NCBI RefSeq assembly: GCF_001584335.1
Contig: NZ_LSBB01000020.1
Location: 558,001 to 622,000, forward strand
From: Bacillus atrophaeus
GTDB lineage: Bacteria; Bacillota; Bacilli; Bacillales; Bacillaceae
Direction: 5' to 3'
Length of the DNA: 64,000 bases
Below the pieces are notes generated by a model. The model had not been told where the DNA came from. It made no database searches and saw only the letters and a program-made list of their open reading frames with translations. Within the stretch, counting starts at the first letter, position 1. Every line of letters starts with the position of its first letter. The translations under genes were made by a program, and so were the position numbers. Positions 54,747-64,000 of the stretch are shown one piece after another.

Positions 54747-55196
54747 ATGACAAAAATAAAAGAACTGATGACGGCTGACTTGCAATATTGCACTGTATTA
54801 GATAATGTATATGAAGCTGCGGTAAAGATGAAAGACGCAGATGTAGGAGCTGTTCCTGTAGTTGACGAAGATGGAGAAACACTTGTTGGTATTGTCACAG
54901 ACCGTGATTTGGTATTAAGAGGAATCGCTTCGAAAAGACCTAATTCTCAAAAAATAACCGATGCTATGACAAAAGAGCCCGTCAGCGTTGAAGAAGACAC
55001 ATCAGTGGATGAAGTGCTTCATTTGATGGCGGCCCGTCAGCTCAGAAGAATACCTGTGACAAAGAACAAGAAGCTGGTCGGTATTGTGACGCTTGGCGAT
55101 CTGGCTTTGTCTGAGCAAACAAATGAACGTGCAGGCAGTGCATTATCTGATATATCCGAAGATGATGAAAACGGCCGGCAAGGTTTTGTTCATTAA
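54747..55196 (+). CDS. ylbB: CBS-domain protein YlbB
   Basis: 149 residues made of two CBS repeats (about 6-62 and 70-128), with the typical GIVTDRDLV in the first and GIVTLGDLA in the second. Such pairs bind adenine nucleotides such as AMP, ATP or c-di-AMP; the ligand here is unknown. The C-terminal tail is acidic. ATG with AAAGGAGGAGGTTTTCAGG upstream. Single gene ahead of ylbC. Confidence 0.9.
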   Translation: MTKIKELMTADLQYCTVLDNVYEAAVKMKDADVGAVPVVDEDGETLVGIVTDRDLVLRGIASKRPNSQKITDAMTKEPVSVEEDTSVDEVLHLMAARQLRRIPVTKNKKLVGIVTLGDLALSEQTNERAGSALSDISEDDENGRQGFVH

Positions 55197-55207
55197 CACA
55201 TATTTCA

Positions 55208-55236
55208 TTGACATAAAAAATAGGCTGTATTGTAAT
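55208..55236 (+). promoter_or_regulatory. Sigma-A promoter of ylbC
   Basis: TTGACA (55208-55213), 17 bases, TGTAAT (55231-55236): perfect -35 and a one-mismatch -10, 56 bases before the TTG start. Confidence 0.78.
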
Positions 55237-55292
55237 TGAATCATGTAAACTGTACTCGATGCAGACGTGAATCAATCTTGGGAGGTGGAAGG

Positions 55293-56330
55293 TTGAAAAA
55301 CATAGCAAGAGCTCTCGTTATTCTCTTGATTATTGCCGGAACCTATGTTCTGTTTATTCAATATGGATCTGTTCCTGAAAAGAAAACAAATGACAGCGAA
55401 CCGAAAGTATCAAATGAGGAAACGGAAAACGGCAAGCGGATCAAAATGCCGACATCAGGCTTACTGTCGTTGATGGGCAAGTCAGCAGATGAATTGAAGG
55501 AAAAATTGGGAGAACCGGAACGTAAAGATCCGTCCGCATATGATTACGAATGGTGGGTCTACAACAAGGGAAAAGACCAATATGTTCAAATCGGCGTTCT
55601 GAACGATAAAGTTGTCACCTTGTTTGCTTCAGGAAACGGTATAAATGCCAAGCCGTTTCAAATCGGCGAAACAACAGGGGAAGTATTTAAGACCACACAA
55701 GTTGCACCGTTTGTGAATGTGGAATACAAAGGGAATTCCTACAGATTTGAATTTTCAGAAGAAGATATCAATACCCGTCCTACCGTAAAAGTGGGAAAAG
55801 TATATGTTCAGCTATATATGGACAAATTTGAGGGCAGCCTGTCAAGCATTCGTGCGTTTGATGCTGAAACCTTTGTGAAGCAAAGGCCTTATGAGGTTGT
55901 GTACCGGGGAGAATTGATTGAGCCGAAAACGGTTTCGGACAAAGAATGGGAAGAAATAGAGGATACGAGCGAACAGCAAATCCTCGATTTGACCAATGTC
56001 ATTCGCGTAAAGCATGGTTTGGCAAAGCTGGCATGGGATGAACCGACCGCACAAGTGGCTTTTGGACATAGTGAGGATATGAAGGATAATGATTATTTCT
56101 CCCATGTTTCCAAAAAATACGGAACGCTGAAAGACCGTTTGGAAAAAGGCGATGTGGAGTTTCAGCAGGCAGGGGAGAATATTGCTTATAACTATGTGGA
56201 CGGCCCGGCTGCTGTTGAGGGATGGCTGAACAGCGAGGGCCATAGAAAAGCGCTGTTAAATGAGGATTATACGCACCTCGGCGTCGGAGTAGATCACAAA
56301 TATTATACCCAAAATTTCATCAAGCAATAG
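55293..56330 (+). CDS. ylbC: CAP/SCP-domain secreted protein YlbC
   Basis: 345 residues. N-terminal membrane anchor or uncleaved signal (4-22), a CAP-associated N-terminal domain (about 65-200), then a CAP/SCP domain (about 225-345) with FGHSEDMKDNDYFSHVS, AGENIAYN and GWLNSEGHRKALL. Bacterial CAP proteins are extracytoplasmic; the function of this one is unknown. TTG start at 55293 with GGGAGGTGGAAGG upstream; an upstream in-frame ATG at 55236 coincides with the promoter -10 and is rejected. Confidence 0.88.
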   Translation: MKNIARALVILLIIAGTYVLFIQYGSVPEKKTNDSEPKVSNEETENGKRIKMPTSGLLSLMGKSADELKEKLGEPERKDPSAYDYEWWVYNKGKDQYVQIGVLNDKVVTLFASGNGINAKPFQIGETTGEVFKTTQVAPFVNVEYKGNSYRFEFSEEDINTRPTVKVGKVYVQLYMDKFEGSLSSIRAFDAETFVKQRPYEVVYRGELIEPKTVSDKEWEEIEDTSEQQILDLTNVIRVKHGLAKLAWDEPTAQVAFGHSEDMKDNDYFSHVSKKYGTLKDRLEKGDVEFQQAGENIAYNYVDGPAAVEGWLNSEGHRKALLNEDYTHLGVGVDHKYYTQNFIKQ

Positions 56331-56344
56331 TCAGACAGATTCGG

Positions 56345-56378
56345 ACCGCGGGAGGTTACACTCCCGCGGTTATTTTAG
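56345..56378 (+). terminator. Terminator of ylbC
   Basis: ACCGCGGGAG / CTCCCGCGGT perfect 10-bp stem, loop GTTACA, then TATTTTAG. Confidence 0.82.
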
Positions 56379-56521
56379 ATTATGGCCTGTTGCTTCGTGC
56401 GCCAAGAGAAGATGACAGAAAGCGGCAGTCATTCTCCATTTTTCTATGAATTTAGGCGAACACAATCCATCCCGGCCCGATACATTATAGTAGGCATATA
56501 TTTACGAGGGGGGTGAGGATT

Positions 56522-56923
56522 GTGGCGAATCAACATGCTCATCAGTCAATCAATGATTTTAAACAATTTGTCAAGAAGCATCCAAAGCTGATAAAAGAAG
56601 TACGAAAAGAAGAAAGAAGCTGGCAGGACGTGTATGAAAATTGGGTGCTGCTCGGTGAAAACGATCCGATATGGGACCCATATAAAGATAAACCGGCCGA
56701 GGGTCAAGAAGCGGTGCCTGAAGCGGCCGATAAATATGATTTTGTCTCCAAAATGGTGACAGCAGTGAAAAAAATGGATGTCAATCAAATGAATGAACAA
56801 ATTAATAAAATGAGTCAGTCGATCTCATCATTGCAAAATCTCCTCAGCCAGTTCTCAGGCAGCGGGTCCAAACAATCTCAAACAGGCTCTGGACAACATC
56901 CTTTTTCTTTCAGAAAGGATTAA
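56522..56923 (+). CDS. ylbD: Spore coat protein YlbD
   Basis: 133 residues. Helical N-terminal half (SINDFKQFVKKHPKLIKEVR), a Glu/Pro-rich middle and a Gln/Ser/Gly-rich tail ending HPFSFRKD; YlbD family, coat-associated in B. subtilis. GTG at 56522 is chosen because GAGGGGGG lies nine bases before; the in-frame GTG at 56513 touches that site. It forms an operon with ylbE 15 bases downstream. A sporulation sigma promoter is expected upstream but no convincing box was identified. Confidence 0.85.
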   Translation: MANQHAHQSINDFKQFVKKHPKLIKEVRKEERSWQDVYENWVLLGENDPIWDPYKDKPAEGQEAVPEAADKYDFVSKMVTAVKKMDVNQMNEQINKMSQSISSLQNLLSQFSGSGSKQSQTGSGQHPFSFRKD

Positions 56924-56938
56924 TAAAGGGGTACATTC

Positions 56939-57178
56939 ATGCGTAAAGATGTTCAGGAATTTATAATGGCTGATGAAGAACGGAGACGGTTCATAAGAGA
57001 GCAGCCGATATGGTACCGGAGACTCGGCAGAAATCCGGATGAATTGGCTGCCTTTCAGCTGGCAATGATGAATTACTATGAAAAAACCATTCCGCATCGG
57101 GTCCATCAATTTACAAACGGCCTTCAAATGGCGCAAATGATGGTGCAGATGTTTCAGGCTATGCGTACTCAAGATTAG
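56939..57178 (+). CDS. ylbE: YlbE-like protein
   Basis: 79 residues, basic N-terminal half (FIREQPIWYRRLGRNPDEL) and a Met/Gln-rich amphipathic C-terminal helix (MAQMMVQMFQAM). YlbE-like family; transcribed with ylbD and probably spore-related, function unknown. ATG with AAAGGGGTACATTC upstream. A terminator follows the stop at once. Confidence 0.87.
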   Translation: MRKDVQEFIMADEERRRFIREQPIWYRRLGRNPDELAAFQLAMMNYYEKTIPHRVHQFTNGLQMAQMMVQMFQAMRTQD

Positions 57179-57202
57179 AAGACCCAGATCAGGGTCTTTT
57201 TT
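57177..57202 (+). terminator. Terminator of ylbDE
   Basis: AAGACCC / GGGTCTT, loop AGATCA, then six T. Confidence 0.88.
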
Positions 57203-57262
57203 ATTCATAAAATGGTCTCCGGCAGCAAAAGCTACTCTCAGATGATAAAAAGGAGACCTTCT

Positions 57263-57664
57263 ATGAAAATATTGTGGTGTATATGTGTGTTGTGTATGGT
57301 GACGGCTGGCTGTTCGGTTCATAAACCGGTTCCGAAAGGGGAGCTGGGGAAAACAGCTGCACTGGAAGCTCAGGCGCATCCAAAAGAGCTGCAAGGCGAA
57401 TGGCTTACATATAAAATAAAGGATTCCCGTGTTTACGTGGAATGTATGCTGAACGATTTCCACTTTAAAACGGGGCCGGCATCAGTCAGAGACAAGCAAG
57501 GCTATTTAGCGGTTTACGCAGACGGAAAGAAACTAAGAAACGAGTATACTGCGGCATTTATCGTCAGACACCTGTCCAAAGGGAACCACAGGCTGACCGT
57601 AGAGGTAATCTCCCGCCACCCTGAATACAAACAGATCTCAAAAACGTGGGACGTATTCATTCGC
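57263..57664 (+). CDS. Small lipoprotein of unknown function
   Basis: About 134 codons to the stop at 57665-57667. Lipoprotein signal peptide MKILWCICVLCMVTAGC with lipidated Cys17. The mature part looks like a small beta-sandwich (alternating strands WLTYKIKDSRVYVECML ... TAAFIVRHLSKGNHRLTVEVISRH), reminiscent of Ig-like add-on domains. I do not recognise the family. ATG 57263 has AAAAAGGAGA ten bases upstream; a longer in-frame start at 57212 overlaps the preceding terminator region. It is inserted between ylbE and ylbF, where I recall no gene in B. subtilis 168. Confidence 0.7.
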
Positions 57665-57720
57665 TAGACATTTTCCAATTGGATGGTTTCGTGGTAAACT
57701 AACAACTGGAGGTGCGTGCT

Positions 57721-58170
57721 ATGTATGCAACGATGGAATCCGTGCGGCTTCAAAGTGAGGCGCAGAAGCTTGCCGGCATGATTCTTCAGTCAGAGACGGC
57801 TGAAAATTACCGTAATTGTTATAAGCGTCTCCAGCAAGATGAAGAGGCAGGCCGGATTATTCGTTCCTTTATGGACATAAAAGACAAATATGAATATGTG
57901 CAGCGATTTGGCAAATATCATCCTGACTATAGAGAGATTTCCCGAAAAATGAGGGAAATCAAACGGGAGCTGGACCTCAATGACAAAGTGGCGGACTTTA
58001 AGAAAGCGGAGACTGAGCTGCAGTCAATTCTTGATGAAGTCAGCATAGAGCTTGGGACCGCCGTTTCCGAACATATAAAAGTTCCGACGGGAAACCCTTA
58101 CTTTGACGGTCTGTCTTCTTGCGGAGGCGGCTGCGGTTCAGGCGGCGGCTGCGGATGCAAAGTATCCTGA
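57721..58170 (+). CDS. ricF: RNase Y-specificity factor RicF (YlbF)
   Basis: 149 residues. Helical Com_YlbF domain (about 5-115) followed by a Cys/Gly-rich tail, CGGGCGSGGGCGC, that supplies ligands for an iron-sulfur cluster. With RicA (YmcA) and RicT (YaaT) it forms the Y-complex needed for RNase Y-dependent mRNA maturation and for competence, biofilm and sporulation. ATG 57721 with GGAGGTGCGTGCT upstream; an in-frame ATG nine bases earlier overlaps the ribosome site. ylbG follows in the same direction. Confidence 0.95.
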   Translation: MYATMESVRLQSEAQKLAGMILQSETAENYRNCYKRLQQDEEAGRIIRSFMDIKDKYEYVQRFGKYHPDYREISRKMREIKRELDLNDKVADFKKAETELQSILDEVSIELGTAVSEHIKVPTGNPYFDGLSSCGGGCGSGGGCGCKVS

Positions 58171-58194
58171 CGAGACGAACAGTCTCGTCTTTTA
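58169..58194 (+). terminator. Weak terminator after ricF
   Basis: GACGAGAC / GTCTCGTC stem, 5-base loop, only four T. Confidence 0.6.
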
Positions 58195-58230
58195 CATAAC
58201 AAGACAAGAAAAATCAGGCAGGTGATTGAA

Positions 58231-58503
58231 TTGGAGAATAAACGCCAAGGTATGATTGTATATCTGCATTCCTTGAAGCAGAGTAAAATGCTGAGAAAAT
58301 TCGGGAATGTCCATTATGTCTCAAAACGTTTAAAATACGTTGTGCTGTATTGCGATATGAATCAGCTCGAAAGAACGATGGACAAGATATCCTCCTACTC
58401 TTTTGTGAAAAAAGTAGAGCCTTCCTATAAACCGTTTTTGAAATTAGAATTCGAATCAAAACTTGATAAGGCGAAAGAATACGATTATAAAATCGGCATT
58501 TAG
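58231..58503 (+). CDS. ylbG: UPF0298 family protein YlbG
   Basis: 90 residues, UPF0298 family; conserved core [19 protein letters not shown] and C-terminus [12 protein letters not shown]. Small soluble alpha/beta protein, function unknown. TTG at 58231 with CAGGTGATTGAA upstream gives the standard length; an in-frame GTG at 58222 lies within the ribosome site. Sits between ricF and a hairpin. Confidence 0.85.
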   Translation: MENKRQGMIVYLHSLKQSKMLRKFGNVHYVSKRLKYVVLYCDMNQLERTMDKISSYSFVKKVEPSYKPFLKLEFESKLDKAKEYDYKIGI

Positions 58504-58507
58504 CCAA

Positions 58508-58541
58508 AAAAAAATCCCCGCAGACATCTGCGGGGTCCTTC
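58508..58541. terminator. Terminator hairpin after ylbG
   Basis: CCCCGCAG / CTGCGGGG, loop ACAT. The plus-strand tail is TCCTTCTATTCC, only moderately U-rich; the minus-strand tail is ATTTTTTTTT, a better terminator. Confidence 0.75.
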
Positions 58542-58600
58542 TATTCCTTAACATGTTAAGGGAGAAGGCAAAGGGAGAGGAGAAACCGGAGGAAGAACTT

Positions 58601-58750
58601 ATGGGGAAACGTAAGTCTTCTCCGCGGTTGGCAACAACATCCCAAAAGATGCTGTTGCATGTAGTATGGACATATAGCAGCCGCGCTATACATAAAAGAG
58701 AAGAAATTCTCGCCGGATTGGCGCTCATTGTGAGCGTGATAGCTTTATGA
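58601..58750 (+). CDS. Small putative membrane protein, 49 codons
   Basis: ATG at 58601 with GGAGGAAG about eight bases upstream. The peptide has a basic N-terminus (MGKRKSSPRLATTSQK) and a hydrophobic C-terminal end (AGLALIVSVIAL), i.e. a possible tail anchor. The frame is open upstream to 58463 through ylbG and the hairpin, but only the 58601 start has a ribosome site after the hairpin. Unrecognised; could be a small real gene or a relic. Lies between ylbG and rsmD. Confidence 0.5.
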   Translation: MGKRKSSPRLATTSQKMLLHVVWTYSSRAIHKREEILAGLALIVSVIAL

Positions 58751-58838
58751 TAAGATAGTGTTGGTTTTTTAAAATCATTTACATACGGCTTTTTGCCGGA
58801 CTGGAAACCTATAAGCTTGAGAAAAAGTGGTGTGGAAG

Positions 58839-59899
<1,061 letters not shown>

Positions 59900-59912
<13 letters not shown>

Positions 59913-61126
59913 TCACTGTTCGTTAATCGATATGAATAAATCAGTACATATGATAACAGCGCTCCTAACGTGACCGCAGGGCCTGACGCCACGAGAAAAT
60001 TCCAGCCGCTTATGAACGCTTCCTGTGCGGCAGGCTTTTGGAGAGGCTGAAAGACATGATGATACGGCTCTTCTAGAGCGGTATAGAGAGGCTTCCATAA
60101 AATGATAATAAATACAGCCGCATAAATGCCCTGTAAAATACGCGCAAAGAAAAATGGTTTAAACCGGATATCCGTGTCTGACAAAATACCCGCCACCTGT
60201 GCCTGTACCGAAAAACCGCTGAATCCGAGAATAAAGCTGACGATGATTGCTTTTTGTAAAAGCCCCGCATCGGATTCACTGACAAGCTTGCTGCCGAGAG
60301 TGATTTCAAACATACCTGACAAAAGGGGAATGTCCAGCTGGGCGGGAAGCTGAAAAAGTGAAAGCACCGCTTTTGTGAAGATGGACAGAATATCAGTTAA
60401 TTGAACGACTGACAATAAGCGGTTGAACACAGAGAATAAAATGATGAAGCCGCCTACCATAAGAAGCGTTTGGACAGAAGAGGTCACCGCATCACCCAAA
60501 ATTTTTCCGAGGGGCCTTTTTTCTGCCAAGCGAGCGGTGTGAAGGGCAAGAAATGCATCTTTTAGAGAAGGAAAACGCACGGCTCTATGTCTCATCGTGC
60601 TATCTTCTTCTTTTCGCCCATAGGAACGCATCGTCAAACCTACGGCTAAATTTCCGAGGTAGTGGGCGCAGGCTAAGAGAATCCCTAAAGATGCATTATG
60701 AAAAAAACCAACAGCCACGGCGCCAAATATAAACAAAGGATTTGAAGAGTTTGTGAAAGAAACAAGGCGTTCTGCTTCAACTCTGGAAATCTGCTTTTCT
60801 TGCCGAAGTCTCGCAGTAAGCTTTGCTCCAGCCGGATTGCCAGATGCCATACCCATGGCCAGCACAAATCCGCCGACACCCGGCACACGAAAGATCGGCC
60901 GCATGAAAGGCTCAAGCAGCAGGCCGACAAACCTGACGATCCCAAACCCGATTAATAGTTCAGAAAGAATAAAAAACGGCAGCAAAGACGGAAAGACAAC
61001 TTCCCACCACATAGCAAGTCCTGTTTTAGAGGCATCAAATGAAGCCTGCGGGTGTGATATGACAGTCGCTGTCAAAAAAATAAAAAACGAAGCAATTAAA
61101 AAAGTATTTATCTTCGACAAGTTCAT
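59900..61126 (-). CDS. ylbJ: Sporulation integral membrane protein YlbJ
   Basis: 408 residues, about nine membrane helices, nucleoside-recognition (Gate) domain family. Gly-rich helices GVGGFVLAMGMASGNPAGAK and FTNSSNPLFIFGAVAVG are conserved in YlbJ/SpoIIM-like Gate proteins. It is expressed in sporulation in B. subtilis and needed for heat-resistant spores. ATG at 61126 with GGGGAGGTCAG upstream; an ATG at 61156 in frame lacks a ribosome site. Convergent with coaD and divergent from ylbK. Confidence 0.9.
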
Positions 61127-61302
61127 TCTGACCTCCCCGACGCTAAAAATGCACACAAATTTATATCATGATAAAATAAGTAACAGACCTTAGAGCGGCC
61201 AAACCACATCCTGTCCCAATGGCCCTTTGTACTAATATACGAGCATAGGGGTTCAGTTTAGACCATAGAATTCGTATATAGGGTGTCGGAGGGGGAAATG
61301 CG

Positions 61303-62082
61303 TTGGCCAAACCTAAAATCGGGTTAGCACTCGGCTCGGGAGGAGCGAGGGGACTGGCTCATCTCGGAGTGCTTTCAAGTTTACATAAGCATCAAATTCA
61401 GGTTGATATGATTGCAGGAAGCAGTATGGGAGCTTTAGTGGGCAGTTTTCATGCCGCGGGACATGATGTAGAGACAATGAAAAAAGTCGCCAAGGCATTT
61501 AAAAAGCGGCTGTATGCCGATTATACGATGCCTAAGCTCGGTTTTTTGAAAGGCGACCGCGTCAGGCAGCTCGTACACGCTTATACATTCGGCAAGCCTA
61601 TTGAAGAGCTGCAAATTCCGTTAGGTATTGTCGCGTGCGATTTACAGACAGGCGAAAAGGTAGTGTTTCACAAAGGCTCTGTGTCAGAAGCGGTGCGGGC
61701 AAGCATAAGCATACCGGGCATTTTTGTTCCGCAGCGGATGGATGGACGCCTTTTGGTAGACGGCGCGGTAGTTGACCGGATTCCGGTTTCTGTCGTGAAG
61801 GATATGGGAGCTGATATTATTATCGCTTCGGATGTATCACGGGTCAGAAAAACAGAAAAAGCGGCACATATTTTTGACGTAATCATGCAAAGTATGGATA
61901 TATTACAAAATGAATTGGTCCGCCATCAAACGATTGCCGCAGATGTCGTCATTCGCCCTTCTCTTGAAACACATAGCTCAAGCTCTTTTGCAAACATTGA
62001 AGACATGATCCATGCCGGTGAAAAAGCAACAAACGGACTGATCAGGCAGATTAAACAAGAAATAGAGAATTGGGAGGGCTAA
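61303..62082 (+). CDS. ylbK: Patatin-like phospholipase family protein YlbK
   Basis: 259 residues. Oxyanion GSGGARG (12-18), nucleophile elbow GSSMG, and the Asp of the dyad in VDGAVVDRIP; this is a bacterial patatin-like (RssA-type) esterase. Substrate unknown. TTG at 61303 behind GGAGGGGG; a nearby ATG at 61298 is out of frame. Followed after three bases by ylbL, whose ribosome site lies in the ylbK end, so they are co-transcribed. Confidence 0.9.
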   Translation: MAKPKIGLALGSGGARGLAHLGVLSSLHKHQIQVDMIAGSSMGALVGSFHAAGHDVETMKKVAKAFKKRLYADYTMPKLGFLKGDRVRQLVHAYTFGKPIEELQIPLGIVACDLQTGEKVVFHKGSVSEAVRASISIPGIFVPQRMDGRLLVDGAVVDRIPVSVVKDMGADIIIASDVSRVRKTEKAAHIFDVIMQSMDILQNELVRHQTIAADVVIRPSLETHSSSSFANIEDMIHAGEKATNGLIRQIKQEIENWEG

Positions 62083-62085
62083 AAG

Positions 62086-63117
62086 TTGATACATATGAAG
62101 AAAAGACATTTCCGGTGGATGCTCGTCATCCTCATTCTGATTGTCGCTGTTACATTCATCAAGCTTCCATACTACGTGACGAAACCGGGAGAGGCGACAG
62201 AACTTGCCTCGCTCGTTAAAGTGAAAGGAGGCTATCCGGAAAAAGGAAGCTTATCCTTAATGACTGTGAAAGTAGGCCCGGCCAACCCCTATACATATCT
62301 ATGGGCGAAGATACATCCGTATTATGAAATTGTCCCGGACGAAAGCATTAAGCAAGAAGGCGAATCGGATGAAGAATATATGAAACGCCAGGTGCAAATG
62401 ATGAAAAGCTCACAAGAAAATGCCGTCATTGCAGCCTATCAAAAAGCGGGAAAAGAAGTGAGCTACTCTTTTAACGGCATTTATGCAAGCTCTGTTGTAG
62501 CAAATATGCCGGCCAAGGGAAAAATTGAAGTCGGAGACAAAATTATCAGCGCCGACGGAAAAACCTATCAGTCCTCAGAGAAATTGATCGACTATATCAG
62601 CAGTAAAAAACCAGGGGACAAGGTGACCTTTAAAATTGAAAGAGATACAAAAGAAAAAACAGTTACACTCGCGCTGAAGGCATTCCCGGAGGAGCCGGGC
62701 CGAGCCGGCATAGGTGTGGCTTTATACACTGACCGGAATGTAAAGGTAAAGCCGGATATTGATTTTAAAATTGAAAATATCGGCGGGCCGTCAGCAGGTT
62801 TAATGATGTCGCTAGAAATTTATAATCAGCTCACCAAAACGGATGAAACAAAAGGCTATAATATTGCCGGAACAGGAACTATTGATGTCGACGGCAAGGT
62901 AGGCCCGATCGGCGGTATTGATCAAAAGGTAGTGGCGGCAGATAAAGCCGGCAAAGACATTTTCTTTGCGCCAAACCAAAATGGCGCCAGCAATTCCGAT
63001 TTTAAAAACGCAGTAAAAACAGCAAAAGACATTGATTCGGATATGAAAATCGTTCCGGTTGACACGATGCAGGATGCGATTGACTATTTGAATAAGCTCA
63101 AAGCAAAAAGCACCTGA
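62086..63117 (+). CDS. ylbL: Membrane-anchored PDZ-Lon protease YlbL
   Basis: 343 residues. One N-terminal membrane helix (about 11-26), a PDZ domain (about 130-205) and a C-terminal Lon-type protease domain with the nucleophile Ser in [10 protein letters not shown] and base Lys in [14 protein letters not shown]. In B. subtilis YlbL (DdpA) degrades the SOS division inhibitor YneA together with CtpA, allowing division after DNA damage. TTG 62086 has GGGAGGG seven bases before; the ATG at 62095 is too far from it. Terminator overlaps the stop. Confidence 0.93.
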   Translation: MIHMKKRHFRWMLVILILIVAVTFIKLPYYVTKPGEATELASLVKVKGGYPEKGSLSLMTVKVGPANPYTYLWAKIHPYYEIVPDESIKQEGESDEEYMKRQVQMMKSSQENAVIAAYQKAGKEVSYSFNGIYASSVVANMPAKGKIEVGDKIISADGKTYQSSEKLIDYISSKKPGDKVTFKIERDTKEKTVTLALKAFPEEPGRAGIGVALYTDRNVKVKPDIDFKIENIGGPSAGLMMSLEIYNQLTKTDETKGYNIAGTGTIDVDGKVGPIGGIDQKVVAADKAGKDIFFAPNQNGASNSDFKNAVKTAKDIDSDMKIVPVDTMQDAIDYLNKLKAKST

Positions 63118-63136
63118 TGATTCAGGTGCTTTTTTA
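63105..63136. terminator. Bidirectional terminator ylbL/tmcAL
   Basis: AAAAGCACCTGA / TCAGGTGCTTTT perfect stem, loop TGAT, T-runs on both strands, containing the ylbL stop. Confidence 0.95.
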
Positions 63137-64000
63137 TGAACTCAAAAAACGCTTTTCATCCTCATCGTAGCGGATGGGCGCATGCGCATATTCCTGGTCA
63201 TTAAAAACGGTTCTCTGCGGCTCGTTCATAGGCAGGCTGTAAATCCGGCTTGCCCTTATATCTAAATCGAGGGCGGGGTGGGAAAATGAAGACAGCTTGC
63301 TGATGAGCGGAACGGAAAGCTTTTTTTTCTGTTGTGATAAAAAGGCTTGTCCTTTTTTTGTCATGCCGAGCAATCTGATATAAGGAATTTCGGAATCTTC
63401 AAGAAGCCGGTGCATATCTTGTTTTCTCGTTCTCATTAATATATGCGTATTCATGCGCTGCAGTCTCGTCCACGTATAGCGTTTTGTTTTCAGAAGTTCC
63501 ATGTACTCTTGATACGAACGCGCTTTTCTGATTGAACGAAGGATTCTGTGTTCGAGTCCTTCTTCTACTTCGTAGATTTGCTGCAGTTCCTGCGCTGAAA
63601 GAGTAGTGAGACTGTATTTTAAATAAGAAAAATAAGACTCTGAAGAATGCCGCAGACCGAATGTTTGGACATAATCTTCTAATTCCCGTATAGAGGCGGA
63701 AGGAAGAAAGCCGCCGCAGGTATCAAGACCTTCTTCTTCAAGCGCTTTGCGAATGCTTGTCGCGCTTGCGATACGGGTTTCCCCTTTAGGCAGGTCGGCA
63801 TCATGATAATCCGAAGAAATACGGGCTGTGGTATACGGCTGCATAAGGGAACCGATCTCTTGAATGGATTTCACATAGTGATAGCCGAGAATGTTATTCG
63901 GCTTCGACAAGTCCAGCGTATTTTCCTCCTTTAGAATTGTTCTGAAAGCAGCAGCCGCCGCCGAAGGATAACTGGCTCCCCGTTGCAATTCTTCTTTTAC
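63134..64000 (-). CDS. tmcAL: tRNA(Met) cytidine acetate ligase, 5' cut by window
   Basis: The frame is open to base 64000 and gives 288 residues, the C-terminal two thirds of TmcAL/YlbM (about 415 residues in B. subtilis). Visible features are NNILGYHYVKSI of the nucleotidyl-transferase-like core and the SATSIRKAL motif resembling the ISSTxIR loop; a helical C-terminal domain follows. The enzyme makes N4-acetylcytidine at the wobble position of elongator tRNA-Met using acetate and ATP. The start lies outside the window. Convergent with ylbL. Confidence 0.93.
   Translation of the reverse strand, partial: VKEELQRGASYPSAAAAAFRTILKEENTLDLSKPNNILGYHYVKSIQEIGSLMQPYTTARISSDYHDADLPKGETRIASATSIRKALEEEGLDTCGGFLPSASIRELEDYVQTFGLRHSSESYFSYLKYSLTTLSAQELQQIYEVEEGLEHRILRSIRKARSYQEYMELLKTKRYTWTRLQRMNTHILMRTRKQDMHRLLEDSEIPYIRLLGMTKKGQAFLSQQKKKLSVPLISKLSSFSHPALDLDIRASRIYSLPMNEPQRTVFNDQEYAHAPIRYDEDEKRFLSS

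Noticed and set aside
54602-54898. N-terminal extension of ylbA by about 99 codons
   Set aside because: Open by chance; the extension crosses the intergenic region and ylbB antisense, while TTG 54601 has a perfect ribosome site and gives the family length.
60753-61193. 146-codon plus-strand frame antisense to ylbJ
   Set aside because: Shadow of a membrane protein gene whose start and ribosome site are clear on the other strand.
61254-61290. Sigma-B-like GTTT ... GGGTGT upstream of ylbK
   Set aside because: Spacing of about 20 bases is too long for a sigma-B promoter and the -10 has a mismatch.

Overview
The window is a stretch of a Bacillus chromosome, almost certainly from the B. velezensis / B. 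amyloliquefaciens group. Gene order follows the well-known B. subtilis fruA-sipT-ykpA ... pdhABCD ... ctaABCDEFG ... ylbM segment nearly gene for gene. The extracellular protease at 31266-32831 reads like the NprE of B. amyloliquefaciens. Starts are mixed ATG/GTG/TTG behind strong Shine-Dalgarno sequences, and most transcription units end in classic GC stem plus U-run terminators. Symbols are assigned by recognising protein sequence and synteny; no search was run.

Layout. 1-8.4 kb: end of the fructose PTS gene fruA, signal peptidase sipT, ABC-F gene ykpA, a ketopantoate-reductase-like gene, aminopeptidase ampS, then mreBH-ykpC divergent from the transition-state regulator abh. 8.5-18.2 kb: sporulation kinase kinC, ykqA, potassium gate ktrC, adenine deaminase adeC, RNase J1 with RNA polymerase epsilon (rpoY), HAD phosphatase ykrA, deformylase defB, a Gly/Tyr/Cys-rich YjcZ-type gene and lipoprotein ykyA. 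18.2-27 kb: pyruvate dehydrogenase pdhABCD, lipoprotein slp, a NodB-type deacetylase lipoprotein, the dual-function RNA SR1 with its 39-aa peptide SR1P and two CcpN-type operators, and arginine decarboxylase speA. 27-34.9 kb is the accessory-like part: yktA, yktB, ykzI, suhB, ykzC, methyltransferase yktD with an attenuator-like leader, an esterase relic, neutral protease nprE, the decayed ylaABCD ECF-sigma operon, ylaE and ylaF. 35-46.6 kb: typA, ylaH, ylaI, ylaJ, PhoH/PIN gene ylaK, ylaL, glutaminase glsA2, ylaN, ftsW, pyruvate carboxylase pycA. 46.9-54.2 kb: haem A and haem O synthases (ctaA, ctaB, divergent) and the caa3 oxidase operon ctaCDEFG. 54.2-64 kb: the ylb cluster (CBS protein, CAP-domain protein, coat protein ylbD, ricF, rsmD, coaD, ylbJ, ylbK, protease ylbL, and tmcAL cut by the window edge).

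Functionally this is a core central-metabolism and respiration neighbourhood: pyruvate is fed to acetyl-CoA (pdh) or oxaloacetate (pycA), and electrons leave through the caa3 oxidase whose haem A is made by ctaA/ctaB. Around it lie cell-shape, division, sporulation and RNA-decay genes.

The most interesting non-standard structures are: (i) a consensus promoter followed by an intrinsic terminator 21 nt upstream of the yktD start, with a 21-codon leader frame that runs through the hairpin and overlaps the yktD start; (ii) deletion of most of the ylaABCD operon, leaving an ECF-type promoter, fragments and an orphan anti-sigma gene; (iii) an overlooked 23-codon, extremely basic small gene near 15.4 kb; (iv) a 21-codon upstream frame coupled to ctaC; and (v) an unexplained palindromic promoter with a 16-codon frame between ykyA and pdhA. 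No CRISPR array, insertion sequence, rRNA, tRNA or prophage was seen.
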